Assembly (NCBI GenBank): GCA_943788135.1
Contig: CALSPC010000001.1
Span: 1-64,000 of the forward strand
Direction of reading: 5' to 3'
From: an uncultured Paracoccaceae bacterium
Lineage (GTDB): Bacteria; Bacteroidota; Bacteroidia; Flavobacteriales; Flavobacteriaceae
Length of the DNA: 64,000 bases
The notes beneath the pieces were generated by a model. That model made no database searches. It was given only the letters and a program-made list of their open reading frames with translations, and was not told the DNA's origin. Positions 1 to 7,606 of the stretch are shown in pieces (position 1 is the first letter of the stretch; each line of letters begins with the position of its first letter). Made by a program: the position numbers and the translations under genes.

Positions 1-26
1 TGTCCTTGGAGGTACGTGATTTTTTT
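1..26 (+). repeat. Direct repeat, left copy (half of a terminator)
   Basis: These 26 bases are identical to 720-745. In the right copy they form the loop and 3' arm of a hairpin terminator followed by a T run. The left arm of this copy would lie before base 1, so the true repeat is probably longer. The toxin-antitoxin pair lies exactly between the two copies. Confidence 0.75.
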
Positions 27-57
27 TTTGAGATTTTACTTTTTATACTTACCTTTG
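27..57 (+). promoter_or_regulatory. Bacteroidete-type promoter of higBA
   Basis: TTTG at 27-30 and TACCTTTG at 50-57 are separated by 19 bases, matching the -33/-7 pattern known for Bacteroidota. Transcription would begin near 63, just before the chosen higB start at 82. The -33 element is built from the end of the T run of the repeated terminator. Confidence 0.6.
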
Positions 58-81
58 ACGTTAGTAACGGAAAGCAATACT

Positions 82-363
82 ATGATTGTTTCATTTGGCT
101 CCAAAGAAACCGAACACATTTGGGATGGTATTCGAGTTAAAAAAATGCCTTTGCACATACAAAATGTGGGGCGTCGAAAATTGAGAATGCTTCATAATTC
201 GGCAGATATTATAGACCTGCGCATTCCCCCATCGAATCGACTTGAAAAGTTGACAGGGAATTTAAACGGATTTTATAGCATTCGAATTAATAAACAATGG
301 CGCGTAATCTTCCAATGGAATATAGGAAATGCCAGCAACGTAGAAATAATTGATTATCATTAA
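82..363 (+). CDS. higB: HigB-type toxin (RelE/ParE superfamily)
   Basis: This 93-residue basic protein has the layout of HigB ribosome-dependent mRNA interferases: an N-terminal helix region, a central 'RRKLRMLHNS...DLRIPPSNRLEKL' type segment, and a C-terminal strand pair with 'YSIRINKQWRVIF' and a terminal 'IIDYH'. The frame is open back to 16, but the ATG at 82 gives the usual family length and lies 25 bases after the -7 box, so 82 was chosen. The antitoxin follows after 10 bases, in the toxin-first order typical of higBA. In the family, HigB cuts translated mRNA and is neutralised by HigA; that activity is inferred here. Confidence 0.9.
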   Translation: MIVSFGSKETEHIWDGIRVKKMPLHIQNVGRRKLRMLHNSADIIDLRIPPSNRLEKLTGNLNGFYSIRINKQWRVIFQWNIGNASNVEIIDYH

Positions 364-373
364 AAAATATACA

Positions 374-676
374 ATGGGAAAATTAGCAAATATTCATCCT
401 GGTGAAGTTTTACGCTCAGAGTTTCTTGAGCCTTTAAATATTTCAGCCTACCGACTCTCAAAAGACTTAGGAATTCCACAAACACGAATATCAGAAATCA
501 CAAAAGGTAAAAGGCGAATTACTGCGGATACAGCACTACGTTTGAGCAAATACTTTGGGAACTCTGCTCAATTTTGGTTGGGCATTCAAAACGATTTTGA
601 CATTGAACAAGAACGCGATGAAAAAAAATATGAGTTAGAAAAAATACAGAAATTTGAAGCTGAAAACGTCGCCTAA
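374..676 (+). CDS. higA: HigA-type antitoxin, XRE helix-turn-helix protein
   Basis: This 100-residue protein begins 'MGKLANIHPGEVL', the characteristic opening of HigA/VapI antitoxins, followed by an XRE helix-turn-helix at about residues 25-75 ('LSKDLGIPQTRISEITKGKRR') and the 'FGNSAQFWLGIQNDFD' signature. The frame extends upstream to 350, but the ATG at 374 fits the family and clears the toxin stop. HigA proteins bind the toxin and repress their own operon; the likely operator is the promoter at 27-57. The gene is followed by a clear hairpin terminator. Identification is secure; activity is not shown by sequence. Confidence 0.92.
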   Translation: MGKLANIHPGEVLRSEFLEPLNISAYRLSKDLGIPQTRISEITKGKRRITADTALRLSKYFGNSAQFWLGIQNDFDIEQERDEKKYELEKIQKFEAENVA

Positions 677-708
677 TTAGATTAGTATTAATTTATTGTA
701 AGAGTATT

Positions 709-745
709 AAAATCACGTATGTCCTTGGAGGTACGTGATTTTTTT
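709..745 (+). terminator. Rho-independent terminator after higA (right repeat copy)
   Basis: AAAATCACGTA (709-719) pairs perfectly with TACGTGATTTT (732-742) around a 12-base loop and is followed by a T run. The loop and right arm (720-745) are repeated exactly at 1-26. Confidence 0.85.
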
Positions 746-830
746 ATATATTTATAACTGATTTTGATCCCAAGTCTAAATCTTCATAAGCAGCTTAACC
801 GAAGTTTTAGATCGTATTGTATTGAATACC

Positions 831-923
831 ATAGTGGAAAGGTTCCGATATACGCCTGATTGGGTTGTTATTAGGACCTCTTAATTTAACATAATGGAAA
901 TATCGGTACCAGTACCGATATAC
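831..923. repeat. Short direct repeat pair upstream of the 952 gene
   Basis: ATARTGGAAA occurs at 831-840 and 891-900, each followed by CCGATATAC (845-853 and 915-923). The second copy contains the palindrome at 900-921. The stretch 746-951 otherwise shows no gene. Confidence 0.4.
900..921. promoter_or_regulatory. Perfect inverted repeat, possible operator
   Basis: ATATCGGTAC (900-909) and GTACCGATAT (912-921) are perfect reverse complements with a 2-base spacer. The site lies 30 bases before the ATG at 952, where a repressor site would be expected. There is no T run, so a terminator is unlikely. No cognate regulator is identifiable. Confidence 0.45.
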
Positions 924-951
924 AGTAGTTGTACCACATTAGAAAAATACT

Positions 952-1425
952 ATGAAAAATCTAACAATATTGTTTATTAGTTTATTTTTTGTTAATCTGA
1001 TATTCGCACAGGAAAGAGTGTTAAAAATAGTGAATCAAGTATCTAAAAAAGAAATAATAATTAAAGAAAATAAAAGAATTAGAATTAAAACAATTGACGG
1101 ACAAAAAATTTCTGGTCGATTTAAAATAATAGGAAAGGAAACTATCTTTATAAAAAAGAAAAAAATAGAATTAGCTGATATCGAAAAAATAAAACGGAAT
1201 CCTTTGTTAGTTTCAATAGTTACAAATGGATTATTCATTTATGTAGGAGCAAGTATTGTAATAATTGGAGTAGCTGTAGGTGGAATTACTAGTCAACCTT
1301 CTTTGCTTTTGTTAACTATACCTGGTGCTGGAATGATTTATACTGGAATAAAATCACCAAATTTACTAAAAGGGCATAAAAAAGATAGTAATTGGAAATA
1401 TGAATTGACAACAACATTTGAATAA
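952..1425 (+). CDS. Small secreted/membrane protein of unknown function
   Basis: This 157-residue protein is not assigned to a named family. Residues 1-19 form a signal peptide ending 'NLIFAQ', typical of exported flavobacterial proteins. Residues 20-83 are lysine/isoleucine-rich with short beta-strand-like segments ('RIRIKTIDGQKISGRFKIIGKETIFIK'), resembling a small beta-barrel domain. Residues 86-140 are hydrophobic and glycine-rich and look like two membrane helices. Base composition is more AT-rich than in the housekeeping genes further on, fitting an accessory gene. The palindrome at 900-921 may control it. The next stretch downstream holds a decayed gene fragment. Confidence 0.7.
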   Translation: MKNLTILFISLFFVNLIFAQERVLKIVNQVSKKEIIIKENKRIRIKTIDGQKISGRFKIIGKETIFIKKKKIELADIEKIKRNPLLVSIVTNGLFIYVGASIVIIGVAVGGITSQPSLLLLTIPGAGMIYTGIKSPNLLKGHKKDSNWKYELTTTFE

Positions 1426-1453
1426 TAACGTGCTGTAACAATGTATATAAAAA

Positions 1454-1633
1454 ATAGGTGAAACAGTTCTTGGATGTCCAGATTGTTCTGACGGAGGAGG
1501 ATTATTTATTCAATACTCGGAAAATGGAAATTTAAAAAGTTGGAGGATTGACCAATTCAAAGTCAATGTTCCAACATATCTTGATAATTTCATAGACAAA
1601 GTGAACGAAAAAATAAGACTGATAAATAATTAA
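1454..1633 (+). pseudogene. C-terminal remnant of a lipoprotein-like gene
   Basis: The frame from 1454 to the stop at 1631-1633 encodes about 59 residues beginning 'IGETVLGCPDCSDGGG' and containing 'KSWRIDQF'. This has the look of the conserved C-terminal part of small bacteroidete lipoproteins. A stop lies in frame immediately upstream (1448-1450), there is no start codon, and nothing upstream restores the missing N-terminus. The simplest reading is a gene truncated at its 5' end by recombination. Resemblance to a family is from memory of the motif and is not verified. Confidence 0.5.
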
Positions 1634-1687
1634 AAAACGTTACCTAACTCCGTATATATTTATTACTAATTCTAGACTACTTACGAA

Positions 1688-1768
1688 TCCTGATAGCTAT
1701 TGGGACTTGCGGACTTTCTATCTGTGATTTATTTGCTAACTTTAGTGCTATCCCGATAGCTATTGGGA
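1688..1768. repeat. Pair of near-palindromic repeats
   Basis: TCCTGATAGCTATTGGGA (1688-1705) and TCCCGATAGCTATTGGGA (1751-1768) differ by one base. Each is nearly self-complementary around ATAGCTAT. Short palindromes of this kind are common as dispersed intergenic repeats in flavobacteria. The surrounding stretch 1634-1822 contains no credible gene. Confidence 0.6.
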
Positions 1769-1822
1769 TACGCAACGAAACTATGTACTAACCATTGACA
1801 ACAAGCAAAAAAATCAAAACTT

Positions 1823-2485
1823 ATGAAATACAACTATAATCGTAAAACAAAATTTGAATTCCATAATTCAATGGTTGTTTCAACCCTTATTATTGTTCTA
1901 TTATGCTTTACTTGTAAAGAAGAATCTACCTCGTTAAAAAAGACAGAAAGTGATTTAATAACGAAAATAAATGCTGTTCAGGAACAAGTGATGGCACAAG
2001 GAAATATGACAGAAGTAGAAGAACAGGCTTTATTAAGTTTATGCAGCATTGTGTCGCATGATGATGGTTTAGCAACGTATACTACTGAAAATAGTATGAT
2101 ATTAAAAGAGGTTGAAATTGCCCCAGTATATAATGGCTGTGAAGAACTCTCAAAAGAAGAAACAAGAATATGTTTTAATAATGAAGTATCAACATTTATT
2201 AAACGAGAATTTAACTTGAGCGTATCTAAAGATTTAAATCTTTCAGAACCAAAAATGGTAGAAGCATTTTTTATAATCAACGAAAACGGAAATTTAACTG
2301 GCATGAAAGTGAGAAATTCAGAAGTAACCGTTCAGGCAGAAATCTTAAGAGTGCTTAGAAAAATGCCTGTTATGAAACCAGCTACTCACAATGGTGAAAA
2401 TGTTTCTGTATTATGTTCTATCATAGTAAAATATGGAAATAATGTAGAAGTTGATGTTGTTTATATTCCTGAAAGACCCGACTAA
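1823..2485 (+). CDS. Lipoprotein with TonB-like C-terminal domain
   Basis: This 220-residue protein has an N-terminal hydrophobic segment (about 17-30) ending in cysteines at 28 and 31, consistent with a lipoprotein signal. Residues 97-204 resemble the bacteroidete TonB C-terminal domain: 'APVYNGCEELSKEETRICF', then 'FFIINENGNLTGMKV', then 'RVLRKMPVMKPATHNGENV'. There is no proline-rich spacer or transmembrane anchor of a classical TonB, so it is probably a periplasmic-facing lipoprotein that borrows the fold rather than an energy transducer. An internal ATG at 1871 would shorten the leader and is a plausible alternative start. It follows the palindromic repeats of the accessory region. Confidence 0.65.
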   Translation: MKYNYNRKTKFEFHNSMVVSTLIIVLLCFTCKEESTSLKKTESDLITKINAVQEQVMAQGNMTEVEEQALLSLCSIVSHDDGLATYTTENSMILKEVEIAPVYNGCEELSKEETRICFNNEVSTFIKREFNLSVSKDLNLSEPKMVEAFFIINENGNLTGMKVRNSEVTVQAEILRVLRKMPVMKPATHNGENVSVLCSIIVKYGNNVEVDVVYIPERPD

Positions 2486-2588
2486 TGTTTAAGAATACTA
2501 ACTATAAAAGCCAGTTGCCTACCAACGTGTAAAATTCATTACTTCTTCTCGCGGAGTTGTAATCCAAAGCGCAATAAACATAAAACCA

Positions 2589-2625
2589 ATCCCTAAAACC
2601 CTAACAAAACCTAAAGGTTAGGGAT
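2589..2625. repeat. Inverted repeat with two alternative left arms
   Basis: ATCCCTAA (2589-2596) pairs perfectly with TTAGGGAT (2618-2625), and CCCTAAC (2599-2605) pairs with GTTAGGG (2617-2623). Only one of the two hairpins can form at a time. No T run follows. A smaller AACGC/GCGTT repeat lies at 2655-2670, just before the next gene. Confidence 0.35.
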
Positions 2626-2692
2626 CATAATAGTTAAAAGATTAATACCTTCTTAACGCATTTAAGCGTTCTATATTCAGATATTTGTAAGG

Positions 2693-3841
2693 ATGACAAG
2701 CAAAGACTTCAATTACGGAAAAGGGTTTACGTTCAGTAAACACATCGCCAAAGAGGTATCCGATTTTGATCGGGTATTTGGGGTGTTCAAAGAACTTTTG
2801 ACGCATACTTCTGGCGATATTGAAGAGGCTTTTGAATGGCTCAATACGCTTGACCAAGAGTATAATATCTTTAACGAAAACTATTCCTTAGAAGACTTTG
2901 AAGAGGATCTCAAAAAGCGAGGGTACATCAAAGAAGAAATTGATCCCGACGTGGTCAAAACAGGAAACGGAACTGGGAAAGGAAAAAACAGGCTTACCGC
3001 AAAGCTTGAATCGGCATTGCGAGATTATGCCCTCAACCAAATTTTTGGAAAATTAAAAAAGAGTGGGCTTGGAAACCATAACACAAAAAAAATTGGTGTT
3101 GGAGATGAGCGTGATGGTGAAAATCGAGCGTTCCAATTTGGCGACGATTTGTCTAGAGTCAACATGACCGAGAGTCTAAAAAACGCACAAATCAATAATG
3201 GTATTTCAGACATTCGGTTAACAGAAAATGATCTAATTGTAGAAGAAACCAAGCACAAAGCACAAATGAGTACTGTGTTGATGATAGACATTAGTCACTC
3301 TATGATTCTGTATGGTGAGGACCGCATTACGCCTGCCAAAAAAGTCGCGATGGCGTTGGTGGAGTTGATCCACCGAAAGTATCCAAAAGATTCTATTGAT
3401 ATTATTGTGTTTGGAAATGAGGCTTGGCCCATTAAGGTGAAAGACCTTCCCTATTTAAAAGTAGGCCCTTACCACACCAATACGGTTGCAGGACTTGAGC
3501 TGGCTATGGATATTCTACGTCGAAAACGAAATACGAACAAACAAATTTTTATGATTACGGATGGCAAGCCGAGTTGTATTCAGCTGCCCTCTGGAGAGTT
3601 TTATAAAAACAGTAATGGCTTAGATGATATGATTGTTTCGAAATGCCTTAACAAAGCAGCACAAGCCCGGAAATTAAAAATTCCAATAACCACGTTTATG
3701 ATTGCCCAAGACCCTTACTTGCGTCAATTTGTGGAGCTGTTTACTGCGCAAAATCAAGGAAAAGCCTTTTTAACGGGGCTATCTGGTTTGGGAGAAATGA
3801 TATTTGAAGATTACGAAAAAAATAGAATTAAAAGACTATGA
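2693..3841 (+). CDS. VWA-domain protein, partner of a MoxR/ChlI-like ATPase
   Basis: This 382-residue cytoplasmic protein carries a von Willebrand factor A domain at about residues 190-375. The metal-ion-dependent adhesion site is intact: D199-x-S201-x-S203 in 'MIDISHSM', a threonine at 262/264 and D290 in 'MITDGKPS'. The N-terminal 190 residues are charged and unassigned, with a glycine/lysine-rich linker near 90-100. The gene overlaps the following AAA ATPase by four bases (ATGA), so the two are translationally coupled. VWA/AAA pairs of this type act as metal-dependent chaperones in metal chelation or complex maturation (ChlI/ChlD, NorQ/NorD, CoxD/CoxE). Which substrate this pair serves is unknown. 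Confidence 0.85.
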   Translation: MTSKDFNYGKGFTFSKHIAKEVSDFDRVFGVFKELLTHTSGDIEEAFEWLNTLDQEYNIFNENYSLEDFEEDLKKRGYIKEEIDPDVVKTGNGTGKGKNRLTAKLESALRDYALNQIFGKLKKSGLGNHNTKKIGVGDERDGENRAFQFGDDLSRVNMTESLKNAQINNGISDIRLTENDLIVEETKHKAQMSTVLMIDISHSMILYGEDRITPAKKVAMALVELIHRKYPKDSIDIIVFGNEAWPIKVKDLPYLKVGPYHTNTVAGLELAMDILRRKRNTNKQIFMITDGKPSCIQLPSGEFYKNSNGLDDMIVSKCLNKAAQARKLKIPITTFMIAQDPYLRQFVELFTAQNQGKAFLTGLSGLGEMIFEDYEKNRIKRL

Positions 3842-5289
3842 GCAAAGACACCACCTTTAAAGAATTAAAAAAATCGGATTATAAAAATCAAACCATTAAC
3901 CAAGAAATTCAAGCAAATTTAATTGCACGTATCAAAGCAAATCAGCCTGTTTTTGAAGGGCTTTACGGATATGAAGATACGGTGGTTCCACAACTTAAAA
4001 AAGCAATTATTGCTGGGCATCACATTAACTTATTAGGATTGCGAGGTCAAGCAAAAACCAAAATTGCTCGCAGTATGGTGGACCTTCTCGATGAATATAT
4101 GCCAATTGTTAAGGGCTCTGAAATTAATGACAGTCCGTTTCAACCGATCTCAAAATATGCACGAGATTTGATTGCCGAGATGGGCGATAAAACCCCCATT
4201 TCCTGGGTACACCGTTCTGACCGGTTCTTTGAAAAATTAGCAACTCCAGATGTGAATGTCTCGGATTTGATTGGCGATATTGACCCGATTAAAGCCGCGA
4301 CTTTAAAACTACCCTATTCCGATGAACGTGTTTTACATTACGGCATGATTCCACGAGCAAATCGCTCTATTTTTGTGTTAAATGAACTCCCTGATTTACA
4401 AGCTCGCATCCAAGTATCTTTATTTAACATTCTTCAAGAAGGCGATATTCAAATACGTGGGTTTCAACTCCGAATGCCGCTTGATATTCAATTTGTATTT
4501 ACTGCTAACCCTGAAGATTACACCAATAGAGGTAGTATTGTGACACCCTTGAAAGATAGAATTGGATCGCAGATCTTTACGCATTATCCAAAATCAATTG
4601 CATTAGCGCGTGAGATTACTGCACAAGAAGCAAAAATCTCTAAAGAAGATCAAGACTCTATTATGGTTCCTGAATTAGCAAAAAACCTGTTAGAACAGGT
4701 TGCTTTTACCGCCCGAAAAAGTGAATATGTAGACGCCAAAAGTGGCGTGAGTGCACGTCTGTCAATCAGTGCAATGGAAAATCTTATGGCAGCAGCAAAA
4801 TTACGGTTGATAGAAACAGCTGCTGAAAAAACAACGGTGAGATTGGTAGATTTTATGTCTATTATTCCTTCCATCACAGGAAAAATTGAATTGGTTTATG
4901 AAGGGGAACAAGAAGGTGCTGATGAAGTTGCTAAAACACTTATAGATAACGCCGTATTGATACAATTTAGTCAGTTATTTCCCCGCATTTCAAAACTAGA
5001 AAAAGAGGGTGTTAAAACCCCTTACACAGATTTGATTCAATGGTTCGACACTAATTTCATTGAGCTGAATTACACTGATACCGATCAAGAATTCTACACA
5101 AATCTTAACGCCATAGAACCCTTGGTGGCTGTTGTTGAAGACCATGTATCTAATTTAAGTAAAGCGGATCAATACTTTTGTATGGAACTCGTTTTATGGG
5201 GGTTAACGCTTCACAATAAACTGGACAAATCGGAAAACAACACCGCTTTTAAATTTGATTCTGCTGGAATTAATCAGTATTTTAAGTAA
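3838..5289 (+). CDS. MoxR/magnesium-chelatase-like AAA+ ATPase
   Basis: This 483-residue protein has an AAA+ core at about residues 40-290. The Walker A motif is 'GLRGQAKTK' (67-75). The Walker B region is 'SIFVLNEL' (177-184), where asparagine stands in the usual aspartate position before the glutamate. A sensor-1-like 'FVFTANPEDYTNRG' and an arginine-rich 'LKDRIGSQI' follow. The C-terminal 190 residues are probably a helical lid plus a specific domain. It is coupled to the VWA gene upstream, and together they form a chaperone-like pair in the MoxR/ChlI class. No methanol dehydrogenase, CO dehydrogenase or nitric oxide reductase genes are nearby to indicate a target. Confidence 0.88.
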   Translation: MSKDTTFKELKKSDYKNQTINQEIQANLIARIKANQPVFEGLYGYEDTVVPQLKKAIIAGHHINLLGLRGQAKTKIARSMVDLLDEYMPIVKGSEINDSPFQPISKYARDLIAEMGDKTPISWVHRSDRFFEKLATPDVNVSDLIGDIDPIKAATLKLPYSDERVLHYGMIPRANRSIFVLNELPDLQARIQVSLFNILQEGDIQIRGFQLRMPLDIQFVFTANPEDYTNRGSIVTPLKDRIGSQIFTHYPKSIALAREITAQEAKISKEDQDSIMVPELAKNLLEQVAFTARKSEYVDAKSGVSARLSISAMENLMAAAKLRLIETAAEKTTVRLVDFMSIIPSITGKIELVYEGEQEGADEVAKTLIDNAVLIQFSQLFPRISKLEKEGVKTPYTDLIQWFDTNFIELNYTDTDQEFYTNLNAIEPLVAVVEDHVSNLSKADQYFCMELVLWGLTLHNKLDKSENNTAFKFDSAGINQYFK

Positions 5290-5359
5290 TTTTGATAAAA
5301 TTAATTTAGATTTAGTACCCTATTTAAATTTTATATTGAATTAGTACATCGCTAAAAAT

Positions 5360-5869
5360 ATGCGCATAAAAAACAGCACCCTTAATGATATTTCTGAAAT
5401 ATTCAGATTATACGACTTGGCGACTAAGTTCCAAAAAATAAAATTCCCAACGAACACTTGGCCAAAGTTTAGCGAAAGCCTCATCAGCTCTGAAATAAAT
5501 GACAATCGACAATTTAAATTGCTTATTGCCGATAAAATAGCATGTGTATGGGCCATCACTTTTAGTGACCCACAAATATGGGAAGAGAAAGAAAATACGC
5601 GCTCAATATATATTCATCGCATTGCAACAAATCCCGAATTTAGGGGTAATAATTTCGTACAAACTATCGTAGATTGGGCTAAAAATTATGCACTTCAGCA
5701 TCACAAACAGTTTATACGAATGGATACTTGCGGAAAAAATGAAGGACTTATAAACCACTATAAGGGGTGTGGATTTAAGTTTTTAGGCATTAATAAATTA
5801 CGAAACTCTTCTCAATTACCTGCGCATTATCATAACGCAGAGGTCTGTTTTTTTGAAATAAAACTATAG
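5360..5869 (+). CDS. GNAT-family N-acetyltransferase
   Basis: This 169-residue protein has a GNAT layout: an N-terminal 'MRIKNSTLNDISEIFRLYDLA' helix-strand start and a core strand 'SIYIHRIATNPEFRGNN' that contains the acetyl-CoA loop (R/Q-x-x-G-x-G/A, here 'EFRGNNF'). A C-terminal 'NEGLINHYKGCGFKFLG' motif is typical of the family. It probably transfers an acetyl group to a small amine or protein; the substrate is not predictable. It stands alone between the VWA/AAA pair and a sensor kinase. Confidence 0.8.
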   Translation: MRIKNSTLNDISEIFRLYDLATKFQKIKFPTNTWPKFSESLISSEINDNRQFKLLIADKIACVWAITFSDPQIWEEKENTRSIYIHRIATNPEFRGNNFVQTIVDWAKNYALQHHKQFIRMDTCGKNEGLINHYKGCGFKFLGINKLRNSSQLPAHYHNAEVCFFEIKL

Positions 5870-5986
5870 TAAATCTATGGTTTTAAACAACTTACATAAG
5901 TAGTTTTTGTTTAAAAACATTGAATATTTGTAAAATATAACTTATATTTAAATTCAATATTTTGAAATAAAATTTAACCAAAACTT

Positions 5987-7601
5987 ATGAACAAACCTTC
6001 ATACAAAGAATTAGAACGTCAAATTAAAGCTCAAGAAGAAACAATTAAGCACTTGAACAAAGATCATAAACAGATTCACCAGTTTTTGGATACTATACCC
6101 AAAAATGTGAAAATTATTGAACTGATTAGAGAAGGAAAAGAAGATATAGAAGACTATTATTACCGTTATGTAAATAAAGCGTTTACAAAATTAGTTGGAA
6201 AAACAAAATCACAACTTATTGGCAAACGCTTCAAAGAGATATTTGAACCAATTGACTCCTATTGGTTTGAAATATACAATAAAATAGCAAACACTGGAAA
6301 GTCTGTAAACTTCCAAAATACATATTCAAGTAATGGCAGATATTTTGAAGTATTTTCTTGGATCGTACAAAAAAATATGATTGCAGTTGTTTTTGCTGAT
6401 GTTACAGAACAAAAACTAAAAGATCTTAAGATTTTAAAAGATAAAGAAAATGCTGAAAAAAATGAGAAAATCAAAAATGATTTCATAAGTAATTTATCGC
6501 ATGAAATTAGGACGCCAATGAATGGGATTTTGGGGTTCACAAAATTTCTAAATGACCCAAATTTAGCAGAAGTGAAGCGAAAACATTACATCAGTATCAT
6601 TCAAAATAGTGGACATCAGCTACTACGAACAATTGATGATTTAATTGAAATATCAAAAATTACTTCTAAACGAGTAGCAGCTATAAAAAAAGAGGTCTGT
6701 CTCAACAACTTGCTTCTAGAATTATTTACAATTTTTAACTTGAAAGCCAAAGAAAATAATACTCCATTATACTTAAGAAAGGGACTTTCAGACAAAGAAA
6801 GCTTTATTCTTACCGATCCCGCAAAATTAAATAACATCATCAGTAATTTACTTGAAAACGCTTTAAAATTTACGACAGAAGGAAGTATCGAATTTGGTTA
6901 TACTAAAACAGACGAAAACCTAGAACTTTATGTTAAAGACACTGGAGTGGGGATAAAGCTAAGTAGACAAAAATCTATCTTCGATCGGTTTACACAAGAA
7001 GAAAAAGAAATAAAAAATCATTTTGGCGGACTTGGCTTAGGATTATCAATTGCTAAAGAAAATACTAAATTACTAGGGGGTAAAATTACCGTAGAATCTA
7101 AAAAGGGAAAAGGGGCAACATTTTTTGTAACTATCCCCTACACCCCAACACAGTACAAAGTAGCTAAAACTACTTTAGAGCAAAATATATCAGAAAATAG
7201 CAATCATAACTGCAAAATTTTAATAGCAGAAGACGAAGAAATTAATTATTTATATCTCGAAATATTATTAAAGGATAAAATCAACTTAGATTGTACCATT
7301 ATTCATGCAAAAGACGGAGACGAAGCTGTTAGTATTTGCAACAATCAACCTGATGATTAAATTAGTATTAATGGATCTAAAGATGCCCAATATGAACGGT
7401 TTTGAAGCCCTCAAATTGATAAAGAAAAAGCATCCAAAATTACCCATTGTCGCACAGACCGCGTTTTCATCTGCTGAAGACATAGAAAAAATAAAAGCGG
7501 CAGGATTCGATGATTTTATTTCAAAACCTATTAGCGAAGAAGCGTTAAAAATCGTTTTAAAGGGAATAAAAAAACGGCAAAAAAAGACCAATCCTAAATA
7601 G
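5987..7601 (+). pseudogene. PAS hybrid histidine kinase with frameshifted receiver domain
   Basis: The first frame (5987-7360, 457 residues) encodes a coiled coil (1-30), a PAS-like sensor (about 33-145), a HisKA dimer domain with phospho-acceptor H172 in 'NLSHEIRTPMNG', and a HATPase with N-box near 287-294, 'DTGVGI' (318-323) and 'GGLGLGLSI'. A receiver domain then begins ('CKILIAEDEEIN', 409-420). The frame stops at 7358-7360 after 'NNQPDD'. Skipping one base there resumes 'KLVLMDLKMPNMNGFEA', which contains the phospho-acceptor aspartate, and continues to the stop at 7599-7601. One extra base (or two lost) separates the receiver halves. There is no transmembrane segment, so the kinase would be cytoplasmic. 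It could be a true mutation, a sequencing error or, less likely, programmed frameshifting. Confidence 0.85.
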
Positions 7602-7606
7602 GAGCT

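Noticed and set aside
16-81. Longer N-terminus for the HigB toxin
   Set aside because: It would start before the -7 box at 50-57 and adds a phenylalanine-rich segment absent from the family.
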